Notes: generated by a model from the sequence alone, not told the origin. Positions 9,329-18,655 are shown, counted from the first letter of the stretch. The stretch: DNA of 41,103 bases from Vreelandella venusta (GCF_007989605.1 NZ_BJUL01000023.1:1-41103); one strand, 5' to 3'. Translations and numbers: made by a program.

Positions 9329-10338
9329 CCACGCGCAGATTTCTTATCCTGGCCATATTGGCAGGGATCGCCATCGCCGTATCCGTTGTTTTTTGGCACA
9401 CCTATAGCACACCCCCTCTTCGCTTACAGGGTCAGATAGAAGCTCGACAATATATGGTGTCTTCAAAAGTCCCTGGTCGGCTTGCAGAGATTGACGTACG
9501 GCGCGGAGATAGCGTCAATGTCGGTGACCGAGTATTCCGTATTGATAGTCCTGAACTTGAGGCAAAACTCACTCAGGTCGATGCCCTCGATACGATCAGC
9601 CGCTCGCTGGCACAAGCAGTGGAAGGCGGAACTCGGGAAGAAAAAATTGCGGCTGCTCGCAGTGAGTTTCAGAAAGCCCAGGCAGCAGAAACCATGGCAC
9701 GAACAACCTATGAACGTACTCGTGTACTAGCAGAGCAAGGCGTTGTGGCACGCCAACGACTAGATGAAGCCTTTACACTGCTACGGGTAGCGGAACAGAC
9801 GCGGGTAACCGCAGCGGAAGTGCTTAGATTAGCAGAGGCTGGCCCTCGCGAAGAAGCACGCACCGCTAGCCGTGCTGGCGAAGAGATGACCACCAGCCTG
9901 CGCGACGAGATCAACGAACTGCTTGAAGACTCAATGGCGTTTGCCCATCATCAAGGCATCATCAGCAATGTCTTACTAAATACAGGTGAACTGGTACCCC
10001 AGGGTTTCCCAGTGGTCATGATTACTGATTTAGATGAGGCATGGGCACTCTTTAATGTGCGCGAAGACCTGATACAGCATTTTTCGCAAGGAACCGAGTT
10101 CGATCTGGATATTCCCTCTCTTGGCCAACAGGCACGCTTTCGAGTCAGCCACATCGCAGCGTTGGGCGACTTTGCTACTTGGCGTGCCACGGTGCCCGGG
10201 CGCGGCTTTGATATGCGCACGTTTGAAGTGGAAATGCACCCGGTCGAGCCAGTACCTGGCCTAAGGGCAGGCATGAGTGTATTGCTTGATTTACCGTCTG
10301 AGGATGCGCGGTCAGGTAGCCAACATGGAACCGACTAG
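9325..10338 (+). CDS. HlyD/EmrA-type membrane fusion protein
   Basis: This periplasmic adaptor is anchored by one N-terminal membrane helix (about residues 6-24). A biotinyl-lipoyl half-motif (SSKVPGRLAEIDVRRGD) follows near 45-65. A long coiled coil covers about 85-190 and a second lipoyl/beta-barrel part lies around 205-310. It would bridge the inner-membrane permeases to the TolC-like channel encoded just upstream. The GTG start overlaps the upstream stop, and its own end overlaps the first permease gene by 14 bases. This arrangement supports one coupled operon. Confidence 0.9.
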   Translation: MTTRRFLILAILAGIAIAVSVVFWHTYSTPPLRLQGQIEARQYMVSSKVPGRLAEIDVRRGDSVNVGDRVFRIDSPELEAKLTQVDALDTISRSLAQAVEGGTREEKIAAARSEFQKAQAAETMARTTYERTRVLAEQGVVARQRLDEAFTLLRVAEQTRVTAAEVLRLAEAGPREEARTASRAGEEMTTSLRDEINELLEDSMAFAHHQGIISNVLLNTGELVPQGFPVVMITDLDEAWALFNVREDLIQHFSQGTEFDLDIPSLGQQARFRVSHIAALGDFATWRATVPGRGFDMRTFEVEMHPVEPVPGLRAGMSVLLDLPSEDARSGSQHGTD

Positions 10339-11470
10339 GCTGAATGGCTGGCAGGCGCTACGCAGCCAGCCTTGGCTGCTAGCCCTGGCAGGATGGCTGC
10401 CCCCATTAATGACGCTGTTATTTATTGCCGTATTTGAAATGGGCACCCCTCAATCGCTGCCCGTGGGTGTAGTCGATTTAGACCATACCGCTGAATCCCG
10501 TTCGCTACAGCGTTATTTAGATGCCAGCCCAGCGTTAGATATGCTTAACCCTTACCCTTCGGCAAGCGAAGGGGCCGAAGCGCTACAGCATGGTGACGTC
10601 TTAGCACTCTTGATCATTCCACGTGACTTTGGCCGCGACTTACGTCTCTCTCTCAGCCCTGAAGTCGTCGCGTTCTACAATAGCCAATACTTGCTGGCCG
10701 GAAAATTCATATCCTCCGCGTTAACTCAATCAGGTATGACTTTCGCCGCCGAAGCAGGTGTCGCATTGCGGCTTGGTCAAGGTTATGCGTTACCACAAGC
10801 AGTAGCCGCAGCGGCTCCCGTGCGGCCACAAATCACCTCCCTTTATAACTCTGGCATGAGCTATGCCCGCTTCTTAGTCACCACGATCATGCCCGCACTT
10901 TGGCAAATTGTGATTGTTGTCGCTACGCTGCTTACGCTTTGCTGGCGGCTCGAAAAAGCACCTTTACCAGCTACTTTCTCCGCTAGAAGTACCGCACTTT
11001 GGCAACTACTGACGCCTATTTCGTTGCTGCTTTGGCTTCAGGGAGTGTTAATGCTGGGCCTATATAGTTACTTTCTCGGTTGGTCGTCAGAGGACAGCCT
11101 TGCTTGGTTAGTGGCCGGAATGGCACTGATGGTGCTGGCCGTACAAAGTATGGCTACGCTGATTCTCTCCGCGGTTGCCAACAAAGTACGCGCACTAAGC
11201 CTTTGCGCCGCCTATCTAGCGCCAGCCTTTGCCTTTATGGGAATTACCTTCCCAAGAGGCGACATGAATATGCTGGCACGGGTCTGGGGTAACTTAATGC
11301 CATCCACACACTATATTGAACTCCAGGTAGCAGTGGCTGACCACGGAGCACCGCTGGCTACTCTGCTACCGCCCTTATTGATATTGCTGCTGTTTCTGCT
11401 GCCACTCCCCTTAGCCATTCATGCCTTACCAAGACAGTTAAACATCAACCCTGCCGAGCAGGTGTCCTAA
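10325..11470 (+). CDS. ABC-2 type permease, first of a pair
   Basis: This inner-membrane protein has the ABC-2 (YhhJ/YbhR-like) layout. There is one helix near residues 15-40, then a roughly 150-residue periplasmic domain containing VGVVDLDHTAESRSL. A C-terminal block of about five helices runs from about residue 185 to the end. It probably dimerises with the next gene product to form the membrane pore of the exporter. I chose the ATG at 10325, giving 381 residues, because AGG lies 8 bases before it. Earlier in-frame starts exist inside hlyD. No nucleotide-binding ATPase is encoded in this operon or next to it, so energy must come from an ATPase encoded elsewhere. Confidence 0.87.
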   Translation: MEPTRLNGWQALRSQPWLLALAGWLPPLMTLLFIAVFEMGTPQSLPVGVVDLDHTAESRSLQRYLDASPALDMLNPYPSASEGAEALQHGDVLALLIIPRDFGRDLRLSLSPEVVAFYNSQYLLAGKFISSALTQSGMTFAAEAGVALRLGQGYALPQAVAAAAPVRPQITSLYNSGMSYARFLVTTIMPALWQIVIVVATLLTLCWRLEKAPLPATFSARSTALWQLLTPISLLLWLQGVLMLGLYSYFLGWSSEDSLAWLVAGMALMVLAVQSMATLILSAVANKVRALSLCAAYLAPAFAFMGITFPRGDMNMLARVWGNLMPSTHYIELQVAVADHGAPLATLLPPLLILLLFLLPLPLAIHALPRQLNINPAEQVS

Positions 11471-12660
11471 TGAGTGCCTGGCAACAGTGTTGGCAAGCGT
11501 GGCAGGTAGAGATTGCGAATATATTTGCTGATCGGGCCGTGCTGCTCGTTATTGTTGGCGGCTTACTGTTTTATGCCGTTCTTTACCCCCTTCCCTATCA
11601 TAAGAGTGTGCCGGGAGAGCAAGCGGTGGCGGTGGTGAATCATGACCACACTCACTTAGCGCGGCAACTTATCCGCATGGCAGATGCGGCTCCCCAAATT
11701 CGAGTCGCCGCCCAGCCTTCCAGCATGGCGGAAGCAGAAGCCTTACTAGCCAATGATGATGTTCATGGGCTTCTGATTATTCCGACTGGCTTCGAGCGGG
11801 ATGTTTATTTAGGCCGCCCTACCAGCCTGTCTTTCGCTGGGGACGCCAGTTACTTCCTAATTTACGGCAATGTTGTCGAGGGCTTGCTGACAGCCGCGAC
11901 GACACTCAGTGTACAGACCCAAATCGTTGGTAGCTTAATGAAAGGGGAAAGTCCTGCTCAAATTCCCGGCCAGATCATGCCTATGCGAATCACTACTAAG
12001 CCCGCGTTCAACTCCACGTCTGGCTACATCAATTACATTGTGCCTGCTGTCTTCGTATTAATTCTGCACCAGACGCTGCTAATTGCCGCGGGTAGCGTAA
12101 CCATCAAAGATCGTGCACGCAGGCGTCTGGGACAAACCGCGCCATCGCTTGCATTAGCACTGCCGCTTCGGCTTTTCACCTTTATGCTTATCTACCTGTT
12201 ATTTGCCATGCTTTATTTTGGCTTTTTCTTTCAGCTTTATGGTGTCCCTCATGTTGCTGCGCCTAGCGAACTACTCGTCTTCAGCGTGCTATTTTTCATG
12301 AGCGCCACGCTGTTCGCCATTTGGCTTGGCTACCTTCTTCCACGACCGGAACTTCCCACTGTCCTGGTTCTTCTCTCGTCACTACCGATCGTCTTCACCG
12401 CTGGGTTTGCTTGGCCTGCAGAAAGCTTGCCCAAGTGGCTTGATACCCTAAGCCTACTGATTCCCGTAAAACCTGGCATACAAGGTTTTTTGGCGATTAA
12501 CCAAATGGGGGCTCCACTGCTCAGTATCGGGCGAGAAATTAGCGTACTGGTTGGATTATGCGTCCTGTATGGCGGGTGGCTTTGGTGGCTCGCTTGGCAG
12601 CAACGCCAGCCAAGCCCACGACAAGCTCATTGCAGTGACATTGCGGAAAGAGACGAATAA
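11470..12660 (+). CDS. ABC-2 type permease, second of a pair
   Basis: This 396-residue paralogue of the preceding gene product has the same layout: an N-terminal helix near 22-42, a periplasmic domain (AVAVVNHDHTHLARQL near 52) and five or so C-terminal helices from about 185. Its start overlaps the previous stop as TAATG, indicating coupled translation and probably a one-to-one heterodimer. It is the last gene of the export operon. The downstream 170 bp contain no supported gene and face the 3' end of phaC. Confidence 0.87.
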   Translation: MSAWQQCWQAWQVEIANIFADRAVLLVIVGGLLFYAVLYPLPYHKSVPGEQAVAVVNHDHTHLARQLIRMADAAPQIRVAAQPSSMAEAEALLANDDVHGLLIIPTGFERDVYLGRPTSLSFAGDASYFLIYGNVVEGLLTAATTLSVQTQIVGSLMKGESPAQIPGQIMPMRITTKPAFNSTSGYINYIVPAVFVLILHQTLLIAAGSVTIKDRARRRLGQTAPSLALALPLRLFTFMLIYLLFAMLYFGFFFQLYGVPHVAAPSELLVFSVLFFMSATLFAIWLGYLLPRPELPTVLVLLSSLPIVFTAGFAWPAESLPKWLDTLSLLIPVKPGIQGFLAINQMGAPLLSIGREISVLVGLCVLYGGWLWWLAWQQRQPSPRQAHCSDIAERDE

Positions 12661-12830
12661 AGGGCTGCTAACAGAAGGAGTATTAATAGTAGAGACGCAA
12701 ATGGCGATGATGCCTCATTTAGTCACCCTGATTGAGACATACACCGCCATTTTTACAGCTCTAAATGTTACCGTTCGCACGCAGGTATACGTAACGGCTT
12801 GTCATCAGCCCACCACTTTGTGGAGGCAAG

Positions 12831-14684
12831 TCATTGCTTGGTAGGGAGTTCGCCTAGCACCTCGGGAATCGTCATTTTCACATAACGGCCAGGAGCACTT
12901 TCAATAACACTTAACCCACCTTCTCCTGGCTGTCGCGCGGTCACCATTTTTTCCGGATCAGGATCTGCATAGCCATTTTCCGTTACCCAGGCCTGCCAAT
13001 GCGGCCACCAGGAACCTTCATTAAAGGTCGAGCCTTCCTGCCACGCATCATGCGTTTCGGGCAGCACATCGTTGGTCCAATAGCCGTATTTATTTTTATG
13101 AGGGGGGTTCACAATGCCCGCGATATGGCCAGAACCACCCAACACAAACGTCACCGGCCCTTTGGGCAACAGTGCCCCATAGTACGTACTGTTCCACTTA
13201 GCGATGTGATCTTCTTTCGTCGATACGAAATAGCAGGGGGCCGATATTTTACGAAGGTCAATCTTCACCTCGTCTAACTCAATGCCACCCGGCTCGACCA
13301 AGCGGTTTTCTAAATACATATGGCGCAGATACCACGCATGCGTACCTGCTGTCAGGTTTGTGCCATCGGTATTCCAATACAGCAGATCAAACGCGGCGGG
13401 CGTTTCGCCCTTCAGATAATTATTAATATAGAACGACCAGAACAGATCATTCTCACGCAATAAATTAAAGGTATAAGCCATTGAGCGGCCATCTAAATAC
13501 CCCTTTATGGCTAGCGTGCTTTCGATTCCCTCAACCACGCGCTCGTTAAGAAATACGCCAATATCACCAGGATCGCGGAAATCTTGCAGCGTCGCCATGT
13601 AAGTAACAGACTTCACCTTGCGACCACGCCGCGTACTTGTCAGATAAGCGACCGTTGAAGCGGTTAGTGTCCCGCCCACACAGTAGCTCAACAGGTTGAC
13701 TGACTTCTCGCCACAGGCTTGCTCAATGGCCTCTATCGCGCTAACTGGGCCCATTTGCATGTAATCAGCCCAGGTGATGTCACGCTGCTCTGGACCGGGG
13801 TTACGCCAGGAGATTAAGAATACGGTATGCCCTTGATTCACCATCCACTTGACCAGCGAATTATCTTCTCGCAGGTCGAGAATGTAATACTTATTGATCC
13901 ATGGGGGCACAATTAGCAGTGGCGTTTTAAAGGTCTTTTCCGTGGTGGGAGTGTATTGAATCAGCTGAATTAGCTCATTTTCATACACCACGGCACCCGG
14001 GGTAACCGCAATGTTATCGCCAATACCAAAGGCACTTCGATCGGTCATGCGTACATTGATACCTTCGGCTGAGTTGGCCAGGTCTTCGCGCAGACGCGTC
14101 AAACCATCCACCAAGTTCTGCCCACGAGTTTCCAAGGTACAGCGCATCACTTCCGGGTTAGTCGACACGAAGTTAGTCGGCGACATGGCGTTTACCAATT
14201 GCCGAGCATAAAACGCCAAGTTACGCTTTTGCGTCGGGTCTAAACCATCCAGGCCTTCTATAAGTTCCTCTACCATCTGCGAAAACAGCAGATACTGCTG
14301 CATAATCGCTAAATAGTAAGGCTCTTGCGTCCAGGCTTCGTCTTTAAAGCGACGATCACCTTTAGCAGGGGTTATCAATGGCGTCACCTGCTCACCAGAC
14401 ATAGCGCGCACGCCCTGTTGCCACAGCAGCCACTGATCTTGCATAAGGCGCGACTGGGTTTGCCACAACAAGTTAGGGTTACTCATGAGCGATTGCGCGG
14501 CAGCTTCAAAGCTTTCACGCATATCACTGTAGACGGAGTCAGCAGCTTCACTGGGGGCTATCCGTGACAGTAAATCTTCAAGTAGGCCTTTGTACTGTTC
14601 ACCGACATTGCTTAGCTGCACTTTCCATGCTTCAAGCTCTTCTTGAGAAACACCTTGAGACGGCATTTTCCATCCTGACAGCAT
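12831..14684 (-). CDS. phaC: Class I poly(3-hydroxyalkanoate) synthase PhaC
   Basis: PhaC polymerises (R)-3-hydroxyacyl-CoA into polyester on the surface of storage granules. It has an N-terminal PhaC_N domain and an alpha/beta-hydrolase catalytic domain. The nucleophile is Cys335 in SYCVGG; the usual first Gly of the lipase-like box is Ser, a variant I recall from Halomonas PhaC1 enzymes. The Asp (EDHIA) and His (GSGHIAG) of the triad are intact. The length of 617 residues follows from the ATG at 14684, which has a strong GAGGGGAGAG ribosome binding site. An upstream in-frame ATG at 14732 lacks one. The phasin gene lies just upstream, separated by a terminator-like hairpin. No PhaA/PhaB or PhaE is nearby, fitting class I. 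Confidence 0.95.
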   Translation of the reverse strand: MLSGWKMPSQGVSQEELEAWKVQLSNVGEQYKGLLEDLLSRIAPSEAADSVYSDMRESFEAAAQSLMSNPNLLWQTQSRLMQDQWLLWQQGVRAMSGEQVTPLITPAKGDRRFKDEAWTQEPYYLAIMQQYLLFSQMVEELIEGLDGLDPTQKRNLAFYARQLVNAMSPTNFVSTNPEVMRCTLETRGQNLVDGLTRLREDLANSAEGINVRMTDRSAFGIGDNIAVTPGAVVYENELIQLIQYTPTTEKTFKTPLLIVPPWINKYYILDLREDNSLVKWMVNQGHTVFLISWRNPGPEQRDITWADYMQMGPVSAIEAIEQACGEKSVNLLSYCVGGTLTASTVAYLTSTRRGRKVKSVTYMATLQDFRDPGDIGVFLNERVVEGIESTLAIKGYLDGRSMAYTFNLLRENDLFWSFYINNYLKGETPAAFDLLYWNTDGTNLTAGTHAWYLRHMYLENRLVEPGGIELDEVKIDLRKISAPCYFVSTKEDHIAKWNSTYYGALLPKGPVTFVLGGSGHIAGIVNPPHKNKYGYWTNDVLPETHDAWQEGSTFNEGSWWPHWQAWVTENGYADPDPEKMVTARQPGEGGLSVIESAPGRYVKMTIPEVLGELPTKQ

Positions 14685-14730
14685 ACTCACTCTCCCCTCA
14701 CCTGCTTGGCATTCTTTGCCCAGGCACATC

Positions 14731-14764
14731 ATCCAAAAGAACGCGGCGCCTTTAAGGCGCCGCG
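14731..14764 (-). terminator. Hairpin between phasin gene and phaC
   Basis: Perfect 9-bp GC-rich arms (CGCGGCGCC/GGCGCCGCG, 14742-14764) enclose TTTAA. On the minus strand they are followed by a T-rich TTCTTTTGG, directly after the phasin stop. This is an intrinsic terminator, probably partial. It would make phasin mRNA more abundant than phaC mRNA, which fits the need for many phasins per granule. Confidence 0.65.
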
Positions 14765-14777
14765 AACATAATTGCGT

Positions 14778-15188
14778 TTAGCTTTTGCGTGAAGACTGGC
14801 TAGTCGCTTTCGCAGGTTGTTCACTTTTCGCGGCTGAGGTGGCTTGCTCGCTCATTTTCTGCCCAGCTTCGCTGAACAGCTTTTCCATTTCAGATTTGAA
14901 CTGCAAACTCATCTCACCCATGACGCGGGCATCTTCCTGCATCTGCTGAGAAAGCTCGTTCATCATTTCGGCTTGTTTGGTGCCAAAATCACGCAGGCTC
15001 TCTGCATCGTCAATTTCCGTCGCGCTACGAATACGCTCGGTGCCCATCTGGCTGTAGCGCTTCATTGCTTCCAGCTGATACTGGGTCATTTTTTCCATGT
15101 TGTTGAGCATCAGCGAGTTCATCTTACGCATTGGCTCAAACATTTGGCGGGTTTGGGTACTAAAGGCGTCCATCATTTTATCTTGCAT
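14778..15188 (-). CDS. phaP: Phasin-family granule-associated protein
   Basis: This is a 136-residue, almost fully alpha-helical, Met/Gln/Glu-rich protein. It has the phasin pattern of amphipathic helices (MFEPMRKMNSLMLNNMEKMT, then an AMKRYSQMG segment) and a low-complexity Ser/Ala/Lys tail. Phasins coat PHA granules, limiting their fusion and activating the synthase. A good ribosome binding site (GGAG, 8 bases before the ATG) supports the start. It lies directly upstream of phaC on the same strand, with a terminator-like hairpin between the two genes. Exact family assignment within the phasins is by look, not by search. Confidence 0.85.
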   Translation of the reverse strand: MQDKMMDAFSTQTRQMFEPMRKMNSLMLNNMEKMTQYQLEAMKRYSQMGTERIRSATEIDDAESLRDFGTKQAEMMNELSQQMQEDARVMGEMSLQFKSEMEKLFSEAGQKMSEQATSAAKSEQPAKATSQSSRKS

Positions 15189-15343
15189 AGTGTCTGCTCC
15201 TGTCTCTCATTCCTTGGCATGAGCCTGGAGTGGCTCATCACATGGCAAAATTGCTGCACTGCAAAAAGAGTAAACGCTGTAATGCTGCTTTGCAACATTC
15301 TTGGCAGTACGCTCAACAACGCTACACATTTCACATGACAGTT

Positions 15344-15754
15344 CTACCCTTTAGTGCGAGAGCGCGAAGAAGCCGTCGCTTTCGCTTTGGAGCTTCTCGC
15401 ACTTGATGCGCTTCTACCTGACGCTGCTGACTTGGTAGCCTCTTGAGACTCGCCTTGACCTGTGCCGCCATCCTGTTCGGCACCGCTGCCGGAGGAGCCC
15501 GCTTTGCGCAACATGTCCAACATCATCTGTTGATATGTGCCGAAGTTGGCTAACCCTTGGGACAGACCTTGTTGCATCATCGGCTGCTGCAGGAAAGGAC
15601 GCATTAGACTCATAGGGTCGTAGCCATCCACCCCTGACTCCATTTGCCGCTGAATATTTTCCAGCAGGTTTTGCTGAAACGCCTCAACATCCGGTAGCCC
15701 TAGCGATTGGCGAAACTCATCCGGTGTCAGGTCAAATTCAACGTTGATCTTCAT
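15344..15754 (-). CDS. DUF6489-like small protein with basic tail, PHA-linked
   Basis: This 136-residue protein starts MKINVEFDLTPDEFRQSLGLPD, which resembles the small DUF6489 family. That name is from memory and needs checking. The middle is Gln/Met-rich (residues about 35-85). The last 45 residues are low-complexity Gly/Ser/Ala with Lys/Arg, similar in character to the histone-like tails of PhaF/PhaI granule proteins. A perfect AAGGAG lies 6 bases before the ATG at 15754, so I prefer it to an ATG 18 bases upstream. It precedes the phasin and phaC genes on the same strand, which suggests a role in granule organisation. The function is unproven. Confidence 0.75.
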   Translation of the reverse strand: MKINVEFDLTPDEFRQSLGLPDVEAFQQNLLENIQRQMESGVDGYDPMSLMRPFLQQPMMQQGLSQGLANFGTYQQMMLDMLRKAGSSGSGAEQDGGTGQGESQEATKSAASGRSASSARSSKAKATASSRSRTKG

Positions 15755-15814
15755 AGGCGACTCCTTAACCATCTTCCTAGAGTGTAGCAGCGTTACGCTA
15801 GGCGCACCGTGCTG

Positions 15815-16906
15815 TTATTGTTGTTCTAAACGTGGCGTATCAACGCTAACATCTCCATTCTGTCCACGATGACGTAGCCAATGATCTAGCAGTGTGATCG
15901 CCATCATCGCCTCAGCGATAGGCGTCGCACGAATACCGACACACGGGTCATGGCGGCCTTTCGTTATTACCTCAACTGGCTGACCATGTACATCAATTGA
16001 TCGCCCTGGCGTGGTAATACTTGACGTTGGCTTCAACGCTAATCGAGCGACGATCGGCTGGCCACTGGAGATTCCGCCCAACACCCCGCCCGCGTGATTA
16101 GATAAAAACCCTTCGGGCGTCATCTCGTCGCGGTGTTCGCTGCCACGCTGAGCAATGCAACCAAATCCAGCGCCGATTTCTATCCCTTTTACCGCATTGA
16201 TGCTCATCAAACCATGCGCCAGATCAGCATCTAAACGGTCGAAGACCGGCTCGCCTAACCCGACCGGCACACCGTCGGCAATCACGGTTATTTCAGCGCC
16301 TACGGAGTCTTGATCCCGACGCAGCTGGTCCATATAGGCTTCAAGTTCGGCCACTTTGTCCGGATCAGGGCAGAAAAAGGCATTTTCGGCTACCGCGTCC
16401 CAGGTTTTGAATTCGATTTTAATGGGCCCCAACTGGCTCATATAACCGCGAATCTGAATCCCTTGCGCGGCCAGTACCTGCTTGGCAATAGCGCCAGCAG
16501 CAACACGCATGGCTGTTTCTCGCGCGCTAGAACGACCGCCGCCCCGATAGTCGCGGTGACCATACTTATGATGATAGGTGTAGTCAGCGTGGGCGGGACG
16601 GAATTGATCTTTGATTTTAGAGTAGTCTTTGGAGCGCTGATCGGTGTTCTCGATCAATAAACCAATCGACGTCCCCGTGGTTTTGCCTTCAAACACGCCA
16701 GAAAGGATCCGCACCTGATCCGGCTCTTTACGCTGAGTGGTGTGTCGAGAGCTACCTGGACGGCGACGGTCTAGGTCGATCTGCAGGTCTGCTTCACTGA
16801 TCGGTATGCCAGGCGGACAACCGTCAACAATAGCGCCTAAAGCAGGGCCGTGACTCTCACCAAACGTGGTAACGGTAAATAGCTTGCCAAAGGTATTGCC
16901 AGACAT
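15815..16906 (-). CDS. aroC: Chorismate synthase AroC
   Basis: AroC catalyses the last step of the shikimate pathway, converting 5-enolpyruvylshikimate-3-phosphate to chorismate with reduced FMN. The N-terminal [18 protein letters not shown] and internal [19 protein letters not shown] signatures are present, as is a C-terminal [18 protein letters not shown]. The 363-residue length from the ATG at 16906 matches the family, and the sequence [20 protein letters not shown] fixes the start. It begins 13 bases after the prmB stop, the same prmB-aroC order as in E. coli. Confidence 0.97.
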   Translation of the reverse strand: MSGNTFGKLFTVTTFGESHGPALGAIVDGCPPGIPISEADLQIDLDRRRPGSSRHTTQRKEPDQVRILSGVFEGKTTGTSIGLLIENTDQRSKDYSKIKDQFRPAHADYTYHHKYGHRDYRGGGRSSARETAMRVAAGAIAKQVLAAQGIQIRGYMSQLGPIKIEFKTWDAVAENAFFCPDPDKVAELEAYMDQLRRDQDSVGAEITVIADGVPVGLGEPVFDRLDADLAHGLMSINAVKGIEIGAGFGCIAQRGSEHRDEMTPEGFLSNHAGGVLGGISSGQPIVARLALKPTSSITTPGRSIDVHGQPVEVITKGRHDPCVGIRATPIAEAMMAITLLDHWLRHRGQNGDVSVDTPRLEQQ

Positions 16907-16919
16907 GGGCGTTAGTTCC

Positions 16920-17879
16920 TTACACAAAAGACGCCGCATGGGCGTCGAGTTCAGCGGCGCTCAAGGCAAAAACACCCTGGCCGCCACGCTCGAATTCAAG
17001 CCAGATAAAGGTTACTTCAGGGAAAGCAGCCTCCACATGGCGGTCGGAATTGCCAACTTCAACAATCAGCCAGCCCTCGTCGGTTAAGTGCTGGCGTGCC
17101 TCACGCAGAATGCGTCGCACGATATCCAACCCGTCGTTACCAGCGCCTAACGCCAGAGCAGGCTCATGGCGGAACTCGGCAGGCATGGTGGCCAGATCCC
17201 GCGCATCCACATAAGGTGGGTTAGACACGATTAGTTCAAAACGCTGCCCTTCCAGGCTATCAAACACATCGGATTCGACAGCCCGCACGCGATCACCAAC
17301 GTCGTGACGGGTAATGTTTTGACGAGCAACCGCTAAAGCATCCTGGCTAATATCCGCCAACGCCACTTCGCAGGTAGGCAACACCAATGCCGTGGCAATG
17401 CCGATACAGCCAGACCCGGTACATAAGTCCAATACTCGGGTGGGCGGTTCTTCCGGGAACCATGCAGCAAAGCCGTCTTCAATCAATTCAGCAATAGGCG
17501 AGCGCGGAATTAACACGCGTTCGTCAACACTGAACGGGAATCCTGCAAAAAAAGCCTCGCCTAATAGGTAAGGCAGCGGGCGACGAGTCGTCACCCGCTC
17601 TCGCGCTAGTCGGATAATGCGTTCGCGCTCTACTGGCAGCAAACGTGCATCCAGCACAGCCGGGTCGACGTTCCATGGCAGATGCAGTGCGCCTAAGCAA
17701 AGCGCAACGGCTTCGTCCCAGGGCGATTCCGTACCATGCCCATAGTGCAACCCCGCCAGATAAAACTCGCTGGACACCCAGCGTAAGTAATCGCGCAGTG
17801 TAAAAAGCTCGCTCACCAATGCCGATTCCGGCAACGAAAGCATTGAATGGGAGGTCTCATCATTGAGATGCGTGGTCAC
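16920..17879 (-). CDS. prmB: Ribosomal protein L3 glutamine methyltransferase PrmB
   Basis: PrmB is a SAM-dependent methyltransferase that N5-methylates a glutamine of ribosomal protein L3. The N-terminal helical domain covers about residues 1-125. The Rossmann domain has motif [11 protein letters not shown] at 151-160 and the glutamine-methylase NPPY at 200-203. The neighbouring aroC and a divergent Smr-domain gene match the prmB rather than the prmC (hemK, next to prfA) context. The start is a GTG with GGAG 7 bases upstream. The length of 319 residues is close to E. coli PrmB (310). Confidence 0.94.
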   Translation of the reverse strand: MTTHLNDETSHSMLSLPESALVSELFTLRDYLRWVSSEFYLAGLHYGHGTESPWDEAVALCLGALHLPWNVDPAVLDARLLPVERERIIRLARERVTTRRPLPYLLGEAFFAGFPFSVDERVLIPRSPIAELIEDGFAAWFPEEPPTRVLDLCTGSGCIGIATALVLPTCEVALADISQDALAVARQNITRHDVGDRVRAVESDVFDSLEGQRFELIVSNPPYVDARDLATMPAEFRHEPALALGAGNDGLDIVRRILREARQHLTDEGWLIVEVGNSDRHVEAAFPEVTFIWLEFERGGQGVFALSAAELDAHAASFV

Positions 17880-17934
17880 AGCGGCTCCTGGCGTGTAAAA
17901 AGTTCATGGAAGGATTGTACCTTTGACGCCGTCT

Positions 17935-18011
17935 GGTTCACAGCGCGTGGTTCACGGTGAACGGTTCACAGCCATGGTTTACAGGAACGGTTCACAGCAA
18001 CGGTTCACAGC
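17935..18011. repeat. Six-copy 13-14 bp tandem array (GGTTCACAGC)
   Basis: Copies begin at 17935, 17949, 17963, 17976, 17989 and 18002. Four are exactly GGTTCACAGC; two are variants (GGTTCACGGT and GGTTTACAGG). The period is 13-14 bp. It lies in the 209-bp spacer between the divergent prmB and Smr genes. It could be a simple expanding tandem repeat, or a set of binding sites roughly 1.3 helical turns apart. Confidence 0.8.
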
Positions 18012-18088
18012 AACGACAAGCTCGCTATACTGTGCGCTTCTCAATTATGCTTATTTGTTAACACTTCATTTCTCTATTTGAGCCGACC

Positions 18089-18655
18089 ATGACGCGACAC
18101 CTGCCCAACGACGACGATATCAGTGCCTTTCGCCAAGCGCTGCAGGCAGCAGGCGTGCGCCGTATTGCCAGTAATCAAGCTGACACCGGCAAGCCTAAGC
18201 GCAACGACGAAACTGCCCTGCAAGCACGTCGACAAGCGGCAGTAGAGAGCAACACGCTGCAAACCAGCGGTCGCACGACCGACGGTCGAGTAGAGGCGGT
18301 ACGCCCCTCAGAGTATCTGGAATTCAGCGTGCCCGACCTACCTTGGCGCACCTTTAGCCAGTTAAAACGTGGCCAAACTGCGTGGCAAGCGGGGTTGGAT
18401 TTACACGGTTATACCCTAGAAGAAGCGAGGATTGAGCTGGAAAGTTTTTTGCGCGACGCCGCTGCACAAGGCATGCGCTGCGTTCTAGTCGTGCATGGTA
18501 AGGCCTGGGGCACCACCTCAGACTTTCCGGTGCTTAAAAGCCATACCAATGCGTGGTTAAGAGAGTGGCCCGGTGTCTTGGCGTTCTGTTCCGCCACCGA
18601 TATCGATGGCGGTACAGGCGCAGTGTATATTCTACTGCGTAAGCGCGGGCAGTAG
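18089..18655 (+). CDS. Smr-domain nuclease (SmrA/SmrB-like)
   Basis: This 188-residue protein has a charged N-terminal region and a C-terminal Smr domain (about residues 100-185). The domain carries the DLHGYTLEEA motif and a VVHGKAWG segment corresponding to the HGxG loop. Smr proteins are endonucleases; SmrB cuts mRNA between collided ribosomes. The C-terminal half (FCSATDIDGGTGAVYILLRKR) looks more like E. coli SmrA. The position divergent from prmB-aroC is that of smrB. I therefore leave the symbol open. The second glycine of the HGKG-type loop is replaced by Ala/Trp residues, a small deviation. Confidence 0.85.
   Translation: MTRHLPNDDDISAFRQALQAAGVRRIASNQADTGKPKRNDETALQARRQAAVESNTLQTSGRTTDGRVEAVRPSEYLEFSVPDLPWRTFSQLKRGQTAWQAGLDLHGYTLEEARIELESFLRDAAAQGMRCVLVVHGKAWGTTSDFPVLKSHTNAWLREWPGVLAFCSATDIDGGTGAVYILLRKRGQ

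Noticed and set aside
12701..12844. A 47-codon plus-strand frame between the second ABC-2 permease and phaC
   Set aside because: No ribosome site before its ATG, no recognisable protein pattern, and its end overlaps the phaC 3' end.
17935..18011. CRISPR array
   Set aside because: The repeats are only 10 bp with 3-4 bp between them and no cas genes are present.
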